NCBI GenBank assembly: GCA_039707465.1
Contig: CM077649.1
Location: 15,724,501-15,788,500 of the forward strand
DNA: 64,000 nt
Source: Rhabdophis nuchalis
Lineage: Eukaryota > Chordata > Lepidosauria > Squamata > Natricidae
Reading direction: 5' to 3'
Shown here piece after piece: positions 11,690-22,594 of this stretch. The position numbers and the translations under genes were made by a program. Below the pieces are notes generated by a model. That model had not been told where the DNA came from and searched no databases. It worked only from the letters and a program-made list of their open reading frames with translations. Numbering within the stretch: position 1 is the stretch's first letter; every line of letters starts with the position of its first letter.

Positions 11690-12335
11690 ACTTGGTCAGG
11701 CCTCTCAGCACGAACTACTGACTGGAGGACTCTCCGGCCAAAGGCCGCATCCGCAGAAGCAAATGAGTCCAACTTATAATGAGTGATGAAGGGCGAAGGG
11801 CCCAAGTGGCCGCCTTGCAGATCTCTAGAAGTGAAGCCTGGGCTGCCCAGGCCGCAGAGGTGGCCGCACTCCTCGTGGAATGAGCAGTTAAGCATCCCGG
11901 GAGAGAAGAGGAGCGTGTCTGGTAAGCCATGGAGATGCAGGCCCTGAGCCAACGTCCAATAGTCACGGAAGAAACCTTCCTGCCCTGCGATGCCGGCTGG
12001 AAGGAAACGAACAAGGCTTCTGAGGCCCGAAAGGGCTTAGTGCGCTTCAGATAAATCCTGAGAGCCCTACGTACGTCCAACTTGTGCCACCTACGTTCCA
12101 GAGGGTGATCAGGGTCAGGGCAAAAGTTGGGGAGGACCAATTCCTGGGAACGGTGAAAGCAGGAACACACCTTGGGAATAAAGGAGGGGTCTAACCTTAA
12201 CACCACTCTGTCCTGATGAAAAACGCAGAGGTCCTCCCTGACCGACAGGGCCTGAAGCTCGGAAATCCTGCGAGCCGATGTAATGGCCACGAGGAAGGCC
12301 ACCTTGAAAGTCAGGAATCGTAAGGAAACTTCCCT
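11690..12335 (-). pseudogene. DIRS tyrosine recombinase, frameshifted
   Basis: The minus-strand frame carries the recombinase core: SARRISELQAL with the first catalytic Arg (near 12268), GRKVSSVTIGRWL, and AHSTRSAATS with the HxxR box (near 11880), then EICKAATW. The segment with the expected nucleophile context (ITHYKLDSF, Tyr near 11775) is in a different frame, so a frameshift near 11795 separates the Tyr from the rest of the active site. As it stands the protein would be inactive. Family knowledge: DIRS recombinase inserts the circular cDNA. I reject a host gene because it lies within the DIRS ends. Confidence 0.8.
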
Positions 12336-13865
12336 CAATGGCTCGAACGCATCCGCCTGCCACTGTCGCAGCCACAAGAGCCGACGGGAAGCCACGGACG
12401 AAGCCATGGCCCTGGAGGCGAATCTGGCCAAGGTGGCATCGGAGGTAAACTGCACAGCCGCCACCAGCTTGGCGATGTCCAGGTGAGCTCTGAAGTCGGA
12501 GACTGGGGTGCGCAGCTGTAAGTCCTGCAGCCACAGAAGGCAGGGGCGGGTGAAGAAAGAAGCCGATGTGGCGGCATGGATAGCCCACGCCGCTGCCTGA
12601 TGACCTCATTGCAAAGTGAGGTCAGCCTTCTTTTCCTTCGGCTTGAGGACATCCTCCGGGGCTCCAGGCATGTTGGCCGCTGTGTGGAGAGAAACGACCG
12701 GGCCATCCACGGTGGGAGTCGTCAGGAACTGTGCCATCTCATCGGCCACGTTGAAAAACCGCCTATCCGTGGAAGATGGGTTGGGCCCCGATGTAGGAGT
12801 GGCCCACTGACGCTGGACCAGATCCACAAAGATCTTGGGCATCGGGATCGTCTCCGATGGAAAGATGTCGTCATCAAACATGTTCTCCGCTGAGATCAAG
12901 GCCGGTCATGGGGCGGCAGTGGCGGGGGCCGTAGCCGGGCCGAAATTTGACGCCGACCTAGCTTTGTAGAGCAAGGAGGTGAAAAGGGCCGAAGGGAACA
13001 GGCCGGAAGACGCCTTCTTTTCTGGAGGCCTGCCCTCATCCTCCGAAAGACCTCCTTCCCGGATCTCACCTTCCTCCACGCTGGAAACACTCTCCAGCTC
13101 GTCATCTTCCTCCAGGTCTTCCGCAGGAGCAGGGCCCGTCACTGGAGGCGGAATAACCCCCGACGGGCCTGGCGCAGGCTGGAGACCCGGCCCCTGATGT
13201 TGAAGGCCAGCCGCAAATCCCTGGGACATGGCCGCAGCGATGATGGCCTGAATATTGGCCGCATCCAGAGATGGCTGTAGCATGGGTACAGGGAAGGCAG
13301 CCGAAGTGGATGGAATCCCCTCCATGCGTTGAATGCCTGGTGGAAGGAGTGCCGACTGGGAATGGCCAGGTGCCGAAACAGGCTGATCTGGTCCCCAAAT
13401 CCCCGAGACATCAATGGGGAAGATGGGATTTATGGCCGCCCCCCCCCTTGCCCCGGGGCCGGAGAAGCCATGAGGGACAAGTGGGCCTGTGAAATGCGTG
13501 AGAGGGGGGAGGCCTGGGCCTGAGCCCTGACTGCCGCTTTGCTATGCAGCTTCTCCAGGGCTTTCTCCTTTCTCTTTTCAAATCTAGAAGGACTTGCCTT
13601 AGAAGCCTTCGATTTAACAGCCTTCTTCGTTGCTTTACCCTTCTTGGCAGGGGCCTTGCCTTTCCCCTTAGCCTGGGAGGTGGTAGGCTGGGGGGACTGC
13701 TCTGCTGTGGGCTCCCCCAGGGCCGAAGAAGGTCCAGTCACCGGCTCTGGAAGAGGGACAGAGGCCGAAACAGAAGGGCCTTCCATCGCTCCCCACGTGC
13801 AAGAACGCAAACAGGCAGCAGTAAGCAAGAGGGCCTCTTCGGATGGCTGGGGCCCGCCCACGCAG
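12336..13865 (-). pseudogene. DIRS gag-like region, broken, joined to recombinase
   Basis: Minus-strand pieces in order are 13861-13430 (Lys/Ala/Ser-rich, KGKGKAPAKKGKATKKAVKS), then after a frame change 13325-12906 (Pro-rich, then acidic EDLEEDDELESVSSVEEGE), then after an in-frame TGA at 12908-12906 the piece 12899-12606. Next comes a segment leading into TLARFASRAMASSVASRR and LLWLRQWQAD, which resembles the C-terminal part of vertebrate DIRS gag. This runs straight into the recombinase (LREVSLRFLTFKVAFLV) at about 12330-12345, with no pol between. The domain assignment is from resemblance only. Confidence 0.65.
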
Positions 13866-14344
13866 CGGCAAATAGGCGCCAGCCGCCCACGCTCTTCGCG
13901 TGCCTTGCAGGCCGAAAAGCCTGCCGACTAGGCCCCAACGGCCCGGCGCGACTTCGCAGGCCCGCTGCGGCCTCTCCGGGTCACTCCGCGGCCGGGGGGG
14001 GGAAGATTGATCGATTCCCAGGCCCTCCTGCCTCCGCGGGTCACCGCTCGACCTTCCGGGAGTGGCGGAGCATTCTCCCGGGCTGACGGGCTCCTCTGGG
14101 GCCTCCGGTAGCCCAGGGCCTCCTCCCCGGCCCTCACGAATGTAACCGGCAGCCTACGAGCCCTGAAAGGGCTTAGAGGCTTGCCGCCAGAGCGCGCTGC
14201 TCCAAGAGCAGTCAAAAGCACTTTTCAATCCCCTGTACCTGCTGCAAAACAAAGGCCAAGAAATCCTTCTTCCAAACGGATCCAAGGAGCTTGAGAAAGA
14301 CGCGTGTGCTTCAGAGAGAGGCTGAGTTGAAACTGGGCATGCGC

Positions 14345-15207
14345 TGGCTTCCGGTTCCGGCTCCGGCGGCGACGGGCGAACTTAGGGTTCGCTCGCCGCT
14401 TTGATCCTTTTCCTGCCCCCCCACGGGGGCGAGAAGCCCCTTGTTTGGGGCTTCTCCCGTAAAGCCGGCTCGACAGGGAAGCCCCCCCCCACGGCAGTGG
14501 GGCGAGCGACCCTGCTCCTCGGCTTAGGCGGAAGAGGACATGCTGCGGGGGGTCTTCCCTTCGCCAAAGGTTGGCGGCACCATTTAACTCTATGAAGAGA
14601 GAAGATCGGAAGAGTCGGGAGGCTTTTCGGGACCTCAGCTGCGAGCGGAGAGTGAGCGTTTAAAACTTTTTTTTTTGTGTACTGTCAGCCGGGCTGAAAG
14701 GGACTGGAGGGGGGCGTTTGTTTCAAAAAAAAAACCCTTGGACTAAAAGCGGCACTCGGAAATGCCTCGTTGTGAGGAATCGGAAACTTTTAATCTGGAT
14801 GGTCTTTAACAAGGGAAAGTACTTTGTGGCTTGTTTGCAATTATGTCTCGAGGTCTGGCTGAAACAGTTTCTTTTTTGCTTTTTAACCGCTTTCTCCCTC
14901 GGGCTCTGAGTTTGGGCGGAAAATGGCTTCTCTTTGTCCCCGACTGACTATGACCTATGGAAAATTACCAGTGTCTCTTTGCAACTTGGACTTCCTCTAA
15001 TTATTGATGAAGAATTTTCTTTTTTTGGATTTGTGTTTTACTTTCTGGATTGCCTTCGTTATTATACCTATGGAGTTGGAAAAGCGTTTCTCTGTTGGTT
15101 TCTGAATTTTGCAGCTGTACAACTTTGAGAACTCTGGACTCCTGATCTGCCTTACCAGCCCCACCCTAAAAACGCCATTTTACTGGCACGGATTTTAATA
15201 GCTAAAC
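14345..15207 (+). promoter_or_regulatory. 5' UTR and likely internal promoter of the HAL1-like element
   Basis: The first 375 bp are GC-rich with CpGs (ggcttccggttccggctccgg...) and include complementary segments around gagaagccccttgtttgggg. The rest becomes AT-rich with no long frame. L1 5' UTRs carry an internal Pol II promoter; that role here is inferred from position only. Confidence 0.5.
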
Positions 15208-16056
15208 ATGGCACAAGAAGCAACGCTCGCAAGCCTTGAACAAAGAATGACTGCCCTTGAAACTGTTATACAAAATTTGGTATCAGAAATTAAGGCCCAG
15301 AGGGCAGAAAATGTCAACTTTAAAAAGGAACTATTGGACACTCGAAAACAAGTGCTTGAGAATACACCGAAGAATGAAGAATTGAAAGGGGGGCTGGAGG
15401 GGGCTAAGGGAGAGATTAAAAATGTTTCTAATGAGGTTGTGGAAATAAATGCGCATGTGACTAGGATTGATTTGGAAAGGATGACATATTTTTTGAGATT
15501 CCAGAATGTTTCTGAGATGGATGGTGAATGTCTCCCTGATCTTATGAGTACAATTATTGCAGACTATTTACATAAACCTAAAGAAGAGATCAGAGGGGAC
15601 ATTGACCTAGTCTACAGAATAAATTCTGCATATGCTAGGATGAATGAAGTACCCAGAGAGATACATGTAAAATTTGTTAGAAGGTCAACCAGAGAGGAAA
15701 TCTTGAAGGCGCAAAGAGGGAGTCCTATGATTTACCAACAAAAGGAGATTACCATCTTGAAGCAGATTCCAAGAAAAATTAGAGAAGCCAGAAGGAAATT
15801 TTCCTTCTTGTCTAAAACATTGTTTGATCATGGGATCTGGTTCAAGTGGGTGATACCCAAAGGGATGCTGGTGTTCTGGGAAGGAGGTAGAGTAAAGATT
15901 AAAACAGTTGCTGAGGCGGAAGCCTTTCTTAAAAAACATTCCTCTGTCCTGGGAGAAGATCCAGGGGGGGCAGGGGGAGCCATGGCCCCGCCCGCTGGGG
16001 GCCCGGGGGAGAAGGGGGAAGATACAATTGCCAAGAGACTTAGATCTAAAAAATAA
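15208..16056 (+). CDS. L1 ORF1p-like RNA-binding protein
   Basis: This intact 282-residue ORF starts at an ATG in good context (aacATGG). Residues 1-100 are heptad-rich and predicted to form a coiled coil (LASLEQRMTALETVIQNLV...). About 105-190 fits an RRM-like domain (MTYFLRFQNV, REIHVKFVRRSTREEIL). About 190-255 fits the L1 ORF1 C-terminal domain (IPRKIREARRKFSFLSKTL, WFKWVIPKGMLVFWEGGRV, AEAFLKK). The tail is Gly/Pro-rich and ends basic (AKRLRSKK). Known ORF1p trimers bind L1 RNA as a chaperone, and by homology this one would do the same. That no stop or frameshift is present suggests recent mobility or selection. No ORF2 follows. Confidence 0.88.
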   Translation: MAQEATLASLEQRMTALETVIQNLVSEIKAQRAENVNFKKELLDTRKQVLENTPKNEELKGGLEGAKGEIKNVSNEVVEINAHVTRIDLERMTYFLRFQNVSEMDGECLPDLMSTIIADYLHKPKEEIRGDIDLVYRINSAYARMNEVPREIHVKFVRRSTREEILKAQRGSPMIYQQKEITILKQIPRKIREARRKFSFLSKTLFDHGIWFKWVIPKGMLVFWEGGRVKIKTVAEAEAFLKKHSSVLGEDPGGAGGAMAPPAGGPGEKGEDTIAKRLRSKK

Positions 16057-16356
16057 CTTTGCCCTGGTTTTTCTTTTGAGTAATATTGTATGATATTTGT
16101 AATCTGGATTTTTGCAATTGACTGACAGTATATAACTGAAAAATTTAGGAATATGTACTTGCTCCCAGCTTGTAGTGTTATGTGAAATGTTTCTTTTCTT
16201 TCTTTTTAATAATGTAATTTGAGGTTCCGGAGGAGCCGACGACTTTGACGTGACCACTCTCAAAATTTCTATGTAACCCTTACCCTACCCCACAAAAAAT
16301 GTAAACTCAATAAAACTTTTTCAATAAAATAAAAAAAAAAGAAACTGGGCATGCGC

Positions 16357-16456
16357 GACCAGAAGGGCGGAACTAAAGAGTTTGCCCAGACTCAGCCTCC
16401 AATGAGAGCACAGAAGTCTTACCCAGCATAGATGCTGACTTCCCTCCTGGAAAATG
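16357..16456. repeat. DIRS terminal inverted repeat (element 5' end)
   Basis: With 14327-14344, from which it is separated by the L1-like insertion, this segment is the inverse complement of 11362 back to about 11245. It ends with ccctcctggaaaatg, the sequence duplicated in the internal complementary region. Confidence 0.85.
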
Positions 16457-16571
16457 ATTGTGTGCATGAGTGCAAAGCTCCATTCAGGGGGGCACGCCCA
16501 CTCCTTTCAAAAATGGAGCTTCACATGCAAGTGTGTGTGCATGCCCACTGCTTGCGTAACTGGATATGCAT

Positions 16572-17046
<475 letters not shown>

Positions 17047-17411
17047 ATATGCATGCATGCCTGCTGCTCACACATGTGGAACTTTGCATGGGCATGTGCT
17101 CACCCACCACTTATGTAGCCCAGTTCAGAAAGGGGCATGGCCTGAGAGAAGACCACTGATCTATTGCAACTACTTTAATTTAATTATATTGTCATGGAAA
17201 TATGCCACACATTAAGTAAAACATATTATAAATACTTCTGAAATGACAAATGTAGAAGACTGTAGTAGCAGATGTAATAAATATTACATTTTGGAAATCT
17301 TTTTACCATGGCAACTTCAACAAATAAGAAAAGTATGCTTATTTTCCTGCATATGTAATCTTACATTTCTTGCAATCCTTATGTAAGGATGAAAAAACTT
17401 ACTTTTTTCAT

Positions 17412-17670
17412 CTGGCCGGCCTGGCCTAATCTATCCTTCCTAGGTTTGTAATATAAATTTAAATTGTTTTAATAGGGATTGCTGGGATTAGTATAAAGGG
17501 TTTTAAGATTGTAAGATTTTAAACTTTTAGCGCAGGTAAATTATTTAATTCTATTTTAAATATTGTATTGCATTTATATATGTTTTTAAAGTCCTGTGCA
17601 CCGCCCCGAGTCCCTTCGGGGAGAGGGTGCGGTCTACAAATCAAATAAATTGGGGGAAAAATTGAATAAA
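17412..17670 (+). mobile_element. L2 LINE 3' UTR fragment
   Basis: It begins in the last codons (ctggccggcctggcc) and runs through the 3' UTR with the accgccccgagtcccttcgg hairpin-like signature, ending in an aataaatt-type tail. It is 5'-truncated and non-coding. 17671-18349 shows nothing else. Confidence 0.75.
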
Positions 17671-18349
17671 ATGTAAATAGTTGCTAATCCTATGCTTAAT
17701 CCTATTCTTGGAGCATCCAAACAATTTAGCTAAAATAATTTATAGGAATGAAATATATGAAGTTCCACTGAAACAGATACATAGATGATAATTCTACATC
17801 TGCTAAGATCTGAAACTGTATTACTCTTTGAATACCACATTTATAAATAACTTAAATATAAAGCAAGACATTGTTTGAAAAAATAAACTTATTATGGTAG
17901 TATGCCGTTTTTAAAAAGTCTATGGAAGATGATCAGCCACTGACAAATTCAAAGTAGATGTACTACTCCGCTGTTTTTAGAAAGCTGTTACTTCTTTCAT
18001 TATGAATTTGTGGAAGATTAACAAGAATGTACAGCTTTCAGCAGTACTTGCTCTTCCTACATAAACTTCCTCTGCATTTCCAAGATTCTAAAATACAGAG
18101 CATAGCAGCTGTTTGCATTTAAAAAATAATATAAAAAGACCTTTCCATAAAAAGATCCTTCTAATATTATTCTGCCTTTATAGCATAACCTGGTTATCTT
18201 TAGCAGTTACAAAGTAGTGTACTTCAAAATCTCATTTCATACCAAAGAGCAAATAATTGATTTTTAAAAAAACATTTGCAGTAGCATTAATGAAATGTAT
18301 CTTTCAATAGCTGAAATCAAAGAATCCAAAGTATTGGCTGAAATGTATT

Positions 18350-19402
18350 ACCATATTTTTTGGAGTATTTATTTATTTATTTATTTTATTTATTTTATTA
18401 CATTTATATCCCGCCCTTCTCCGCAAAGGACCCAGGGCGGCGCACAGGAAATTTAAAAAACATACAAAAATAGAACATAAATAATTTAAAATATATATTA
18501 AATCCCAAACCTGTGCTAAAACCAATTATTAATTAAAACCCAATTTAAAACTTTTCTACAGTCCTCATGGGAGGTTAGGCTAGGCCGGCTTGATGAAAAA
18601 AGTATGTCTTTAGACATTGGCGGAAGAGGCGGAGGTCGGTGATGGTCCGGAGTTCAGGGGGTAGGTCGTTCCAAAGGGCAGGGCCCGCCACAGAGAAGGC
18701 TCTTCCCCTGGGTGTCGCCAGTCGGCATTGTCCGGCCGACGGCACCCTGAGAAGGCCCTCTCTGTGGGAGCATATCGGTCTAAGGGATGTATGGGGCACG
18801 AGACGGTCTCGCATATAACTATAAGACTATAAGACACATCTACCTTTTTTGGGAAGGAAGACAAGAAAAAAAAAATCTGCCTCTGCCTCCCACCAATTTG
18901 TCCCCTTGCAGCAAACAGCCAGTTTCAGTTTCAGCACAGCCTGATTAGCACAAGCAGCTGATTGTCAGTTCCATTGGCCTCCTGAAGATCAGCTGTTTCA
19001 GGCTGCAGGGATTGCCAAAGCCTACTGCCGCCTCTAAGCGCCCCGTTTTCGGCCTCCACATCCCGTTTTCAGCCTCCGCGTGCCCCATTTTCCATCTGTT
19101 CTGAGTGGCAGGGATCGAAATGGGCAGAAAACGGGGCATGTGGAGGCAATCCCTGTAGCCTGAAACAGCTGATAGTTGGGAGGCTGATCCAACTGACAAT
19201 CAGCTGCTTGTGCTAATCAGGCTGTGCTGAAGCTGAAACTGAAAGAGGCTGTTTGCTGTAAGGAGGCAAATTGCTGGGAGGCAGAGGCCAAAGGGTAGGG
19301 ACCAGCGGGTGAGCGGGGTCACATTTGGAGTATAAAACGCACCCAAATTTTCAGCCTCTTTTGGGGGGAGGAATGTGTCTTATACTCTGAAAAATACAGT
19401 AA
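18350..19402. mobile_element. MITE-like unit with palindromic interior, copy 2
   Basis: The ends are inverted: ccatattttttggagta at the left and tactctgaaaaatacagta at the right. The interior pairs ttcagcacagcctgattagc (from about 18928) with gctaatcaggctgtgctgaa (from about 19212), giving a long imperfect fold-back. It shares this interior with 10668-11110. An L2 fragment (18362-18822) has inserted near the left end. Confidence 0.65.
18362..18822 (-). mobile_element. L2 LINE 3' end
   Basis: The minus strand encodes the L2 C-terminus (PHTSLRPICSHREGLLRVPS, AGPALWNDLPPELRT, ending in FFHQAGLA; open 18814-18575), a 3' UTR with cgcccttctccgcaaaggac, and a tail of TTTA units (18366-18395). It is 5'-truncated and lies inside a MITE. 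It is nearly identical in its coding end to the copy at 62140-62832. Confidence 0.85.
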
Positions 19403-20635
19403 TCCTTTAATCTCAGGATCCAATCCTACAAATAGTAAGCAATTCTAGTCATTTTGTCATGTAACAATGGGATTTTTTAAAATTGTCATTCAACTACTAG
19501 ATTAGATGAGACACAAATTTTATAAGTACCGTGTAAAAAAAAAACCAGATCAAACTAACAGCTGGGACTGCAGCCCTGCTTTTCTTGATATGCATTATAT
19601 ATGCAACTAATGTAAAAAGGAGGACGGTTTTGATTATATATTCATAGTCACCATCTCAATTTTTTAAATACTCCTGGGAAGGATTAAAAAACAACAACAC
19701 TACTTTAAAATCTCTGTTAAATAAACTTTTCTCATTGGTCTAAGGAAGCAATTATATATCTGACAAAATAGAAGAAATATGACATTCGTTTTAGAAAAAA
19801 CTAGTCATAGTTGGAATTTTTTTTAGAAACTAGATGGTTTTAGTTAATTTTTTTATTTATGATTGCAAAATTGAAATGCCATTAATCTTACTTGTAAGAA
19901 TGATTACCTCAAAGATAAATGAAGCATTTGGTATAATTTGGGGACACAAATTAAAAAGTGAACAGAATTTAGGAAAGTACAATCTGAATTTCACAGTCAC
20001 ATTAATTTATGATTAGCCATTAATCCATATACAATCCAAAACAAAGATGCTGAACTCTCATTGAGAAATGCCATCCATTCTACTTTGGATTATCTAATAG
20101 TTTTGAAAAGCCCAATTGGATCTAATTTGACTTTTCTCAGATTCTAAAGTAGGATTAACACCTTCCTTTCATTATTTTCAGCCCATGGAATAAAGGGAGG
20201 AAACTATAAAGTAATAGGATCCCATTTATCTGTCTTTCTGGCATCAGGATAACTCTCTAAAAACATAACTGGACTAAACTTTTGTTGGAGAACTCACAGA
20301 AGAAAATGGGCTACATCCAGACAAGGGCTGTAAAGAAGGAAAAAACTTGAGGAAAAAAATCTCCCAATGAATCCCTATGAGAGAGGCAGTTTGGAATATT
20401 GCCAACTGTTCCCTCTTTCTCCTCCTCTCCAGTCGAGTATCTAGAGTAGGTCTATTGTAAGAGGAGAGGGGAAGAATTATAGAATTATAAGATTTATAAG
20501 AATTATCCAGCTTGTTATTCTTTCCACTCCAGTGTAACATTAGGAAAAAAATGTACAAAGGGGCTTTGGACTCAACAATCCATCAGCAGGATACCTCTCT
20601 GAAAACAAGAGAACGGGACTAAATTTGGCCTAGGA

Positions 20636-20771
20636 TAGTGTTTCTCAACCTTGGCAACTTGAAGATGTCCAGACTTCAACTCCCAGAATTCCCCAGCCAG
20701 TGAATGCTGGCTGGGGAATTCTGGGCATTGAAGTCTGGACATCTTCAAGGTGCCAAGGTTGAGAAACACTG
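20636..20771. mobile_element. Palindromic hAT-type MITE (AGTGTTTCTCAACC ends)
   Basis: Two arms of about 60 bp meet at ccagccagtgaatgctggctgg. The flanking 8-mers gcctagga (20628-20635) and gtctagga (20772-20779) differ at one base. It is non-coding. Confidence 0.8.
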
Positions 20772-21481
20772 GTCTAGGAGAAGATGGCAAAGGAAATGTG
20801 AATTGACCCCCATCAAGCTGGTAGCTATACGGGGAAAAAATCCAGGAACAAAAAATTACTCAGTGATTCCTTGGTCATGGACTTCCGTGAGAAATTCTTG
20901 CTACCGTTTCTCAAAGCACACAAACAGAAGGGCAATGCTGATGGGGAATAGAAGACTAGAATGATACGAATGCAAGATGAGGAGAAAGGAAATACATGTG
21001 TATTACATGTTATTTCAATACACCAAAGAGCATATAAATTATTTGCACAGCAGCTGCAGAACCTAGAATTGTGGGAAAAATTCAAAAGTCATTCTCTACC
21101 TACTTTTCCTAATCTGTTAGTGGCTATATGATAATAATTCAAAGATTTGGTTCCATTCACTGTGTACTGGTAGAAACTAAAATGTCTTATCAGATGCATT
21201 AACAGGAAAAGATTCATGATACAGGGGTTGACTCGGGAAAAGTTTACAAACCTAGTCCTTAGTTAATCATCTCAAATATAATTAGGGCAACCACATTAAG
21301 GTTACAAAAATGCCACCGCTAGAACTGTTTGCTGCTGTCCAGATTTTTGCAGTTCTGATCACCCTAACATCATTTCTTTTGCCCCGTTACAAATGTGTAC
21401 AGGTCCCTGAAAAATTCAGAAAAAAATGAAGAGTGGTGCTGAATTGGACAGCTTATCCTGGTCCCAATATATACTGTAAAT

Positions 21482-21555
21482 CAGGGGTCTCCAACCTTTG
21501 CAACTTTCAGTCTGAAGTCCTTCAGACTTAAAGTTGCAAAGGTTGGAGACCCCTG
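21482..21555. mobile_element. Short palindromic MITE (CAGGGGTCTCC family)
   Basis: This 74-bp minimal copy consists of just two arms ending caggggtctccaacc / ggttggagacccctg. It has a perfect duplication, ctgtaaat, at 21474-21481 and 21556-21563. Confidence 0.85.
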
Positions 21556-21698
21556 CTGTAAATGCTATGTTTGGATGCTTGAATAAGTGAAGTATGATAT
21601 GATTAGGATTACCAGATCAGGCTGCACAAATCTGAACCACCACTGAGTGGCATATTTTCCACAATCGTGACACCAAGTTCTAACATAGTATTCTACAG

Positions 21699-22007
21699 CA
21701 GGGGTCCCCAACCCCCAGTCCGCGGACCGGTGCCGGTCAGTGGCTTGATAGGAACCGGGCCGCAGGGCTGGAGAGAAGGAGGAGGGAGGATGGGGCAGCC
21801 CCCTGGACAGAGCGTGTACTGGGGCAGGAGAGCGCAGGTGCGGCCGCTCATGCCATTGGGGGCCCTAGAGGGGCGAATGAGCTGACTCAACCCCCCCCCC
21901 ATGTGCACATGCGCCTTCCCCCCCGCTCCCCCTCTACGCCGGCCAGTCCGCGGAATTTTCTTTAAAATGAAACCGGTCCCTGGTGCAAAAAAGGTTGGGG
22001 ACCCCTG
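21699..22007. mobile_element. OC1-like non-autonomous hAT element, copy 2
   Basis: It has the same architecture as 2552-2859: ends caggggtccccaaccccc / ggttggggacccctg, perfect duplication ttctacag at 21691-21698 and 22008-22015, and a GC-rich interior with a C run near 21890-21900. It is 309 bp and non-coding. Confidence 0.82.
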
Positions 22008-22567
22008 TTCTACAGTATTTCCTTATCGTGCTATAAAGATTTTTACTACCAATTAATTGGAACATCTTTTAAATTAATTTTTTAACGGCTAAAAAGACGC
22101 AGGTAACACTGTAGCACAAGCGTTAAACCTTTATGGTCGCAACTAACTTTAATAATTTTCAATGATATCTTTATTCCTTTCTAATGCCCAAGACATTGCT
22201 TTCATTTGTTTAATTTACTTTTCACAATTTTCTTAGTTGGAAGCAGAAAACCAACATTGGGAATGAATAAGAGATTTATCTAATCTACAGATAACACAAA
22301 ATAAGGTGAAACTACTAATACCTCTGAAAACAATAGATAAAATTAAAATGATCTTGTAATAGCAGTTGATAGAAACCGAGCATAAGCTAGCAGAATAATG
22401 TGGACAATTTCAAAACAAGTATTGTTATCAAATAATGTATAGAAATCAGTCCACTTTATCCTGTTTCAGTTCAGTTTATTGCATCACAGAGCAATAAAGA
22501 GTGCCATCTGAACATGAATGTGTGTTGTATTTCTAACTTAATAGTTGATAAAAAGCTTTAAGAGAAC

Positions 22568-22594
22568 ACACACACACACACACATATATATATA
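22568..22594. repeat. CA/TA microsatellite
   Basis: About ten CA units are followed by about five TA units. Apart from this, 22016-25387 shows no gene or recognised repeat. Confidence 0.9.

Larger units (their letters stand above)
14345..16340 (+). mobile_element. Full-length ORF1-only L1-like element (HAL1-like)
   Basis: This 1996-bp unit lies between a perfect 16-bp target duplication, gaaactgggcatgcgc, at 14329-14344 and 16341-16356. It has a GC-rich 5' region (14345-14720), a 5' UTR to 15207, one intact ORF of L1 ORF1p type (15208-16056), a short 3' UTR, polyadenylation signals AATAAA at 16309-16314 and 16323-16328, and an A10 tail ending at 16340. There is no ORF2 sequence at all. The duplication, the tail and a 5' region that is not truncated show that it moved as a single RNA by target-primed reverse transcription, presumably using ORF2p from an autonomous L1. 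It landed in one DIRS terminal repeat. Confidence 0.85.
11215..16456 (-). mobile_element. DIRS-type tyrosine-recombinase retrotransposon, RT-less, carrying an insertion
   Basis: This 5242-bp block is about 3.23 kb of DIRS sequence plus a 2.0-kb L1-like insertion. Three features identify it. The ends are inverted repeats (11215-11362 against 14327-14344 joined to 16357-16456). An internal complementary region at 11565-11651 is complementary to both outer ends joined together. Gag-like (13865-12340) and tyrosine-recombinase (about 12335-11690) segments lie on the minus strand. Reverse transcriptase, RNase H and methyltransferase-like segments, present in complete DIRS elements, are absent. The outer ends share aatg (11215-11218 and 16453-16456), and there is no obvious target duplication, as expected for integration by a recombinase. 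Confidence 0.85.

Noticed and set aside
11715..12464. A 249-codon recombinase frame as a domesticated host integrase
   Set aside because: It sits between DIRS terminal repeats and its catalytic Tyr segment is out of frame.
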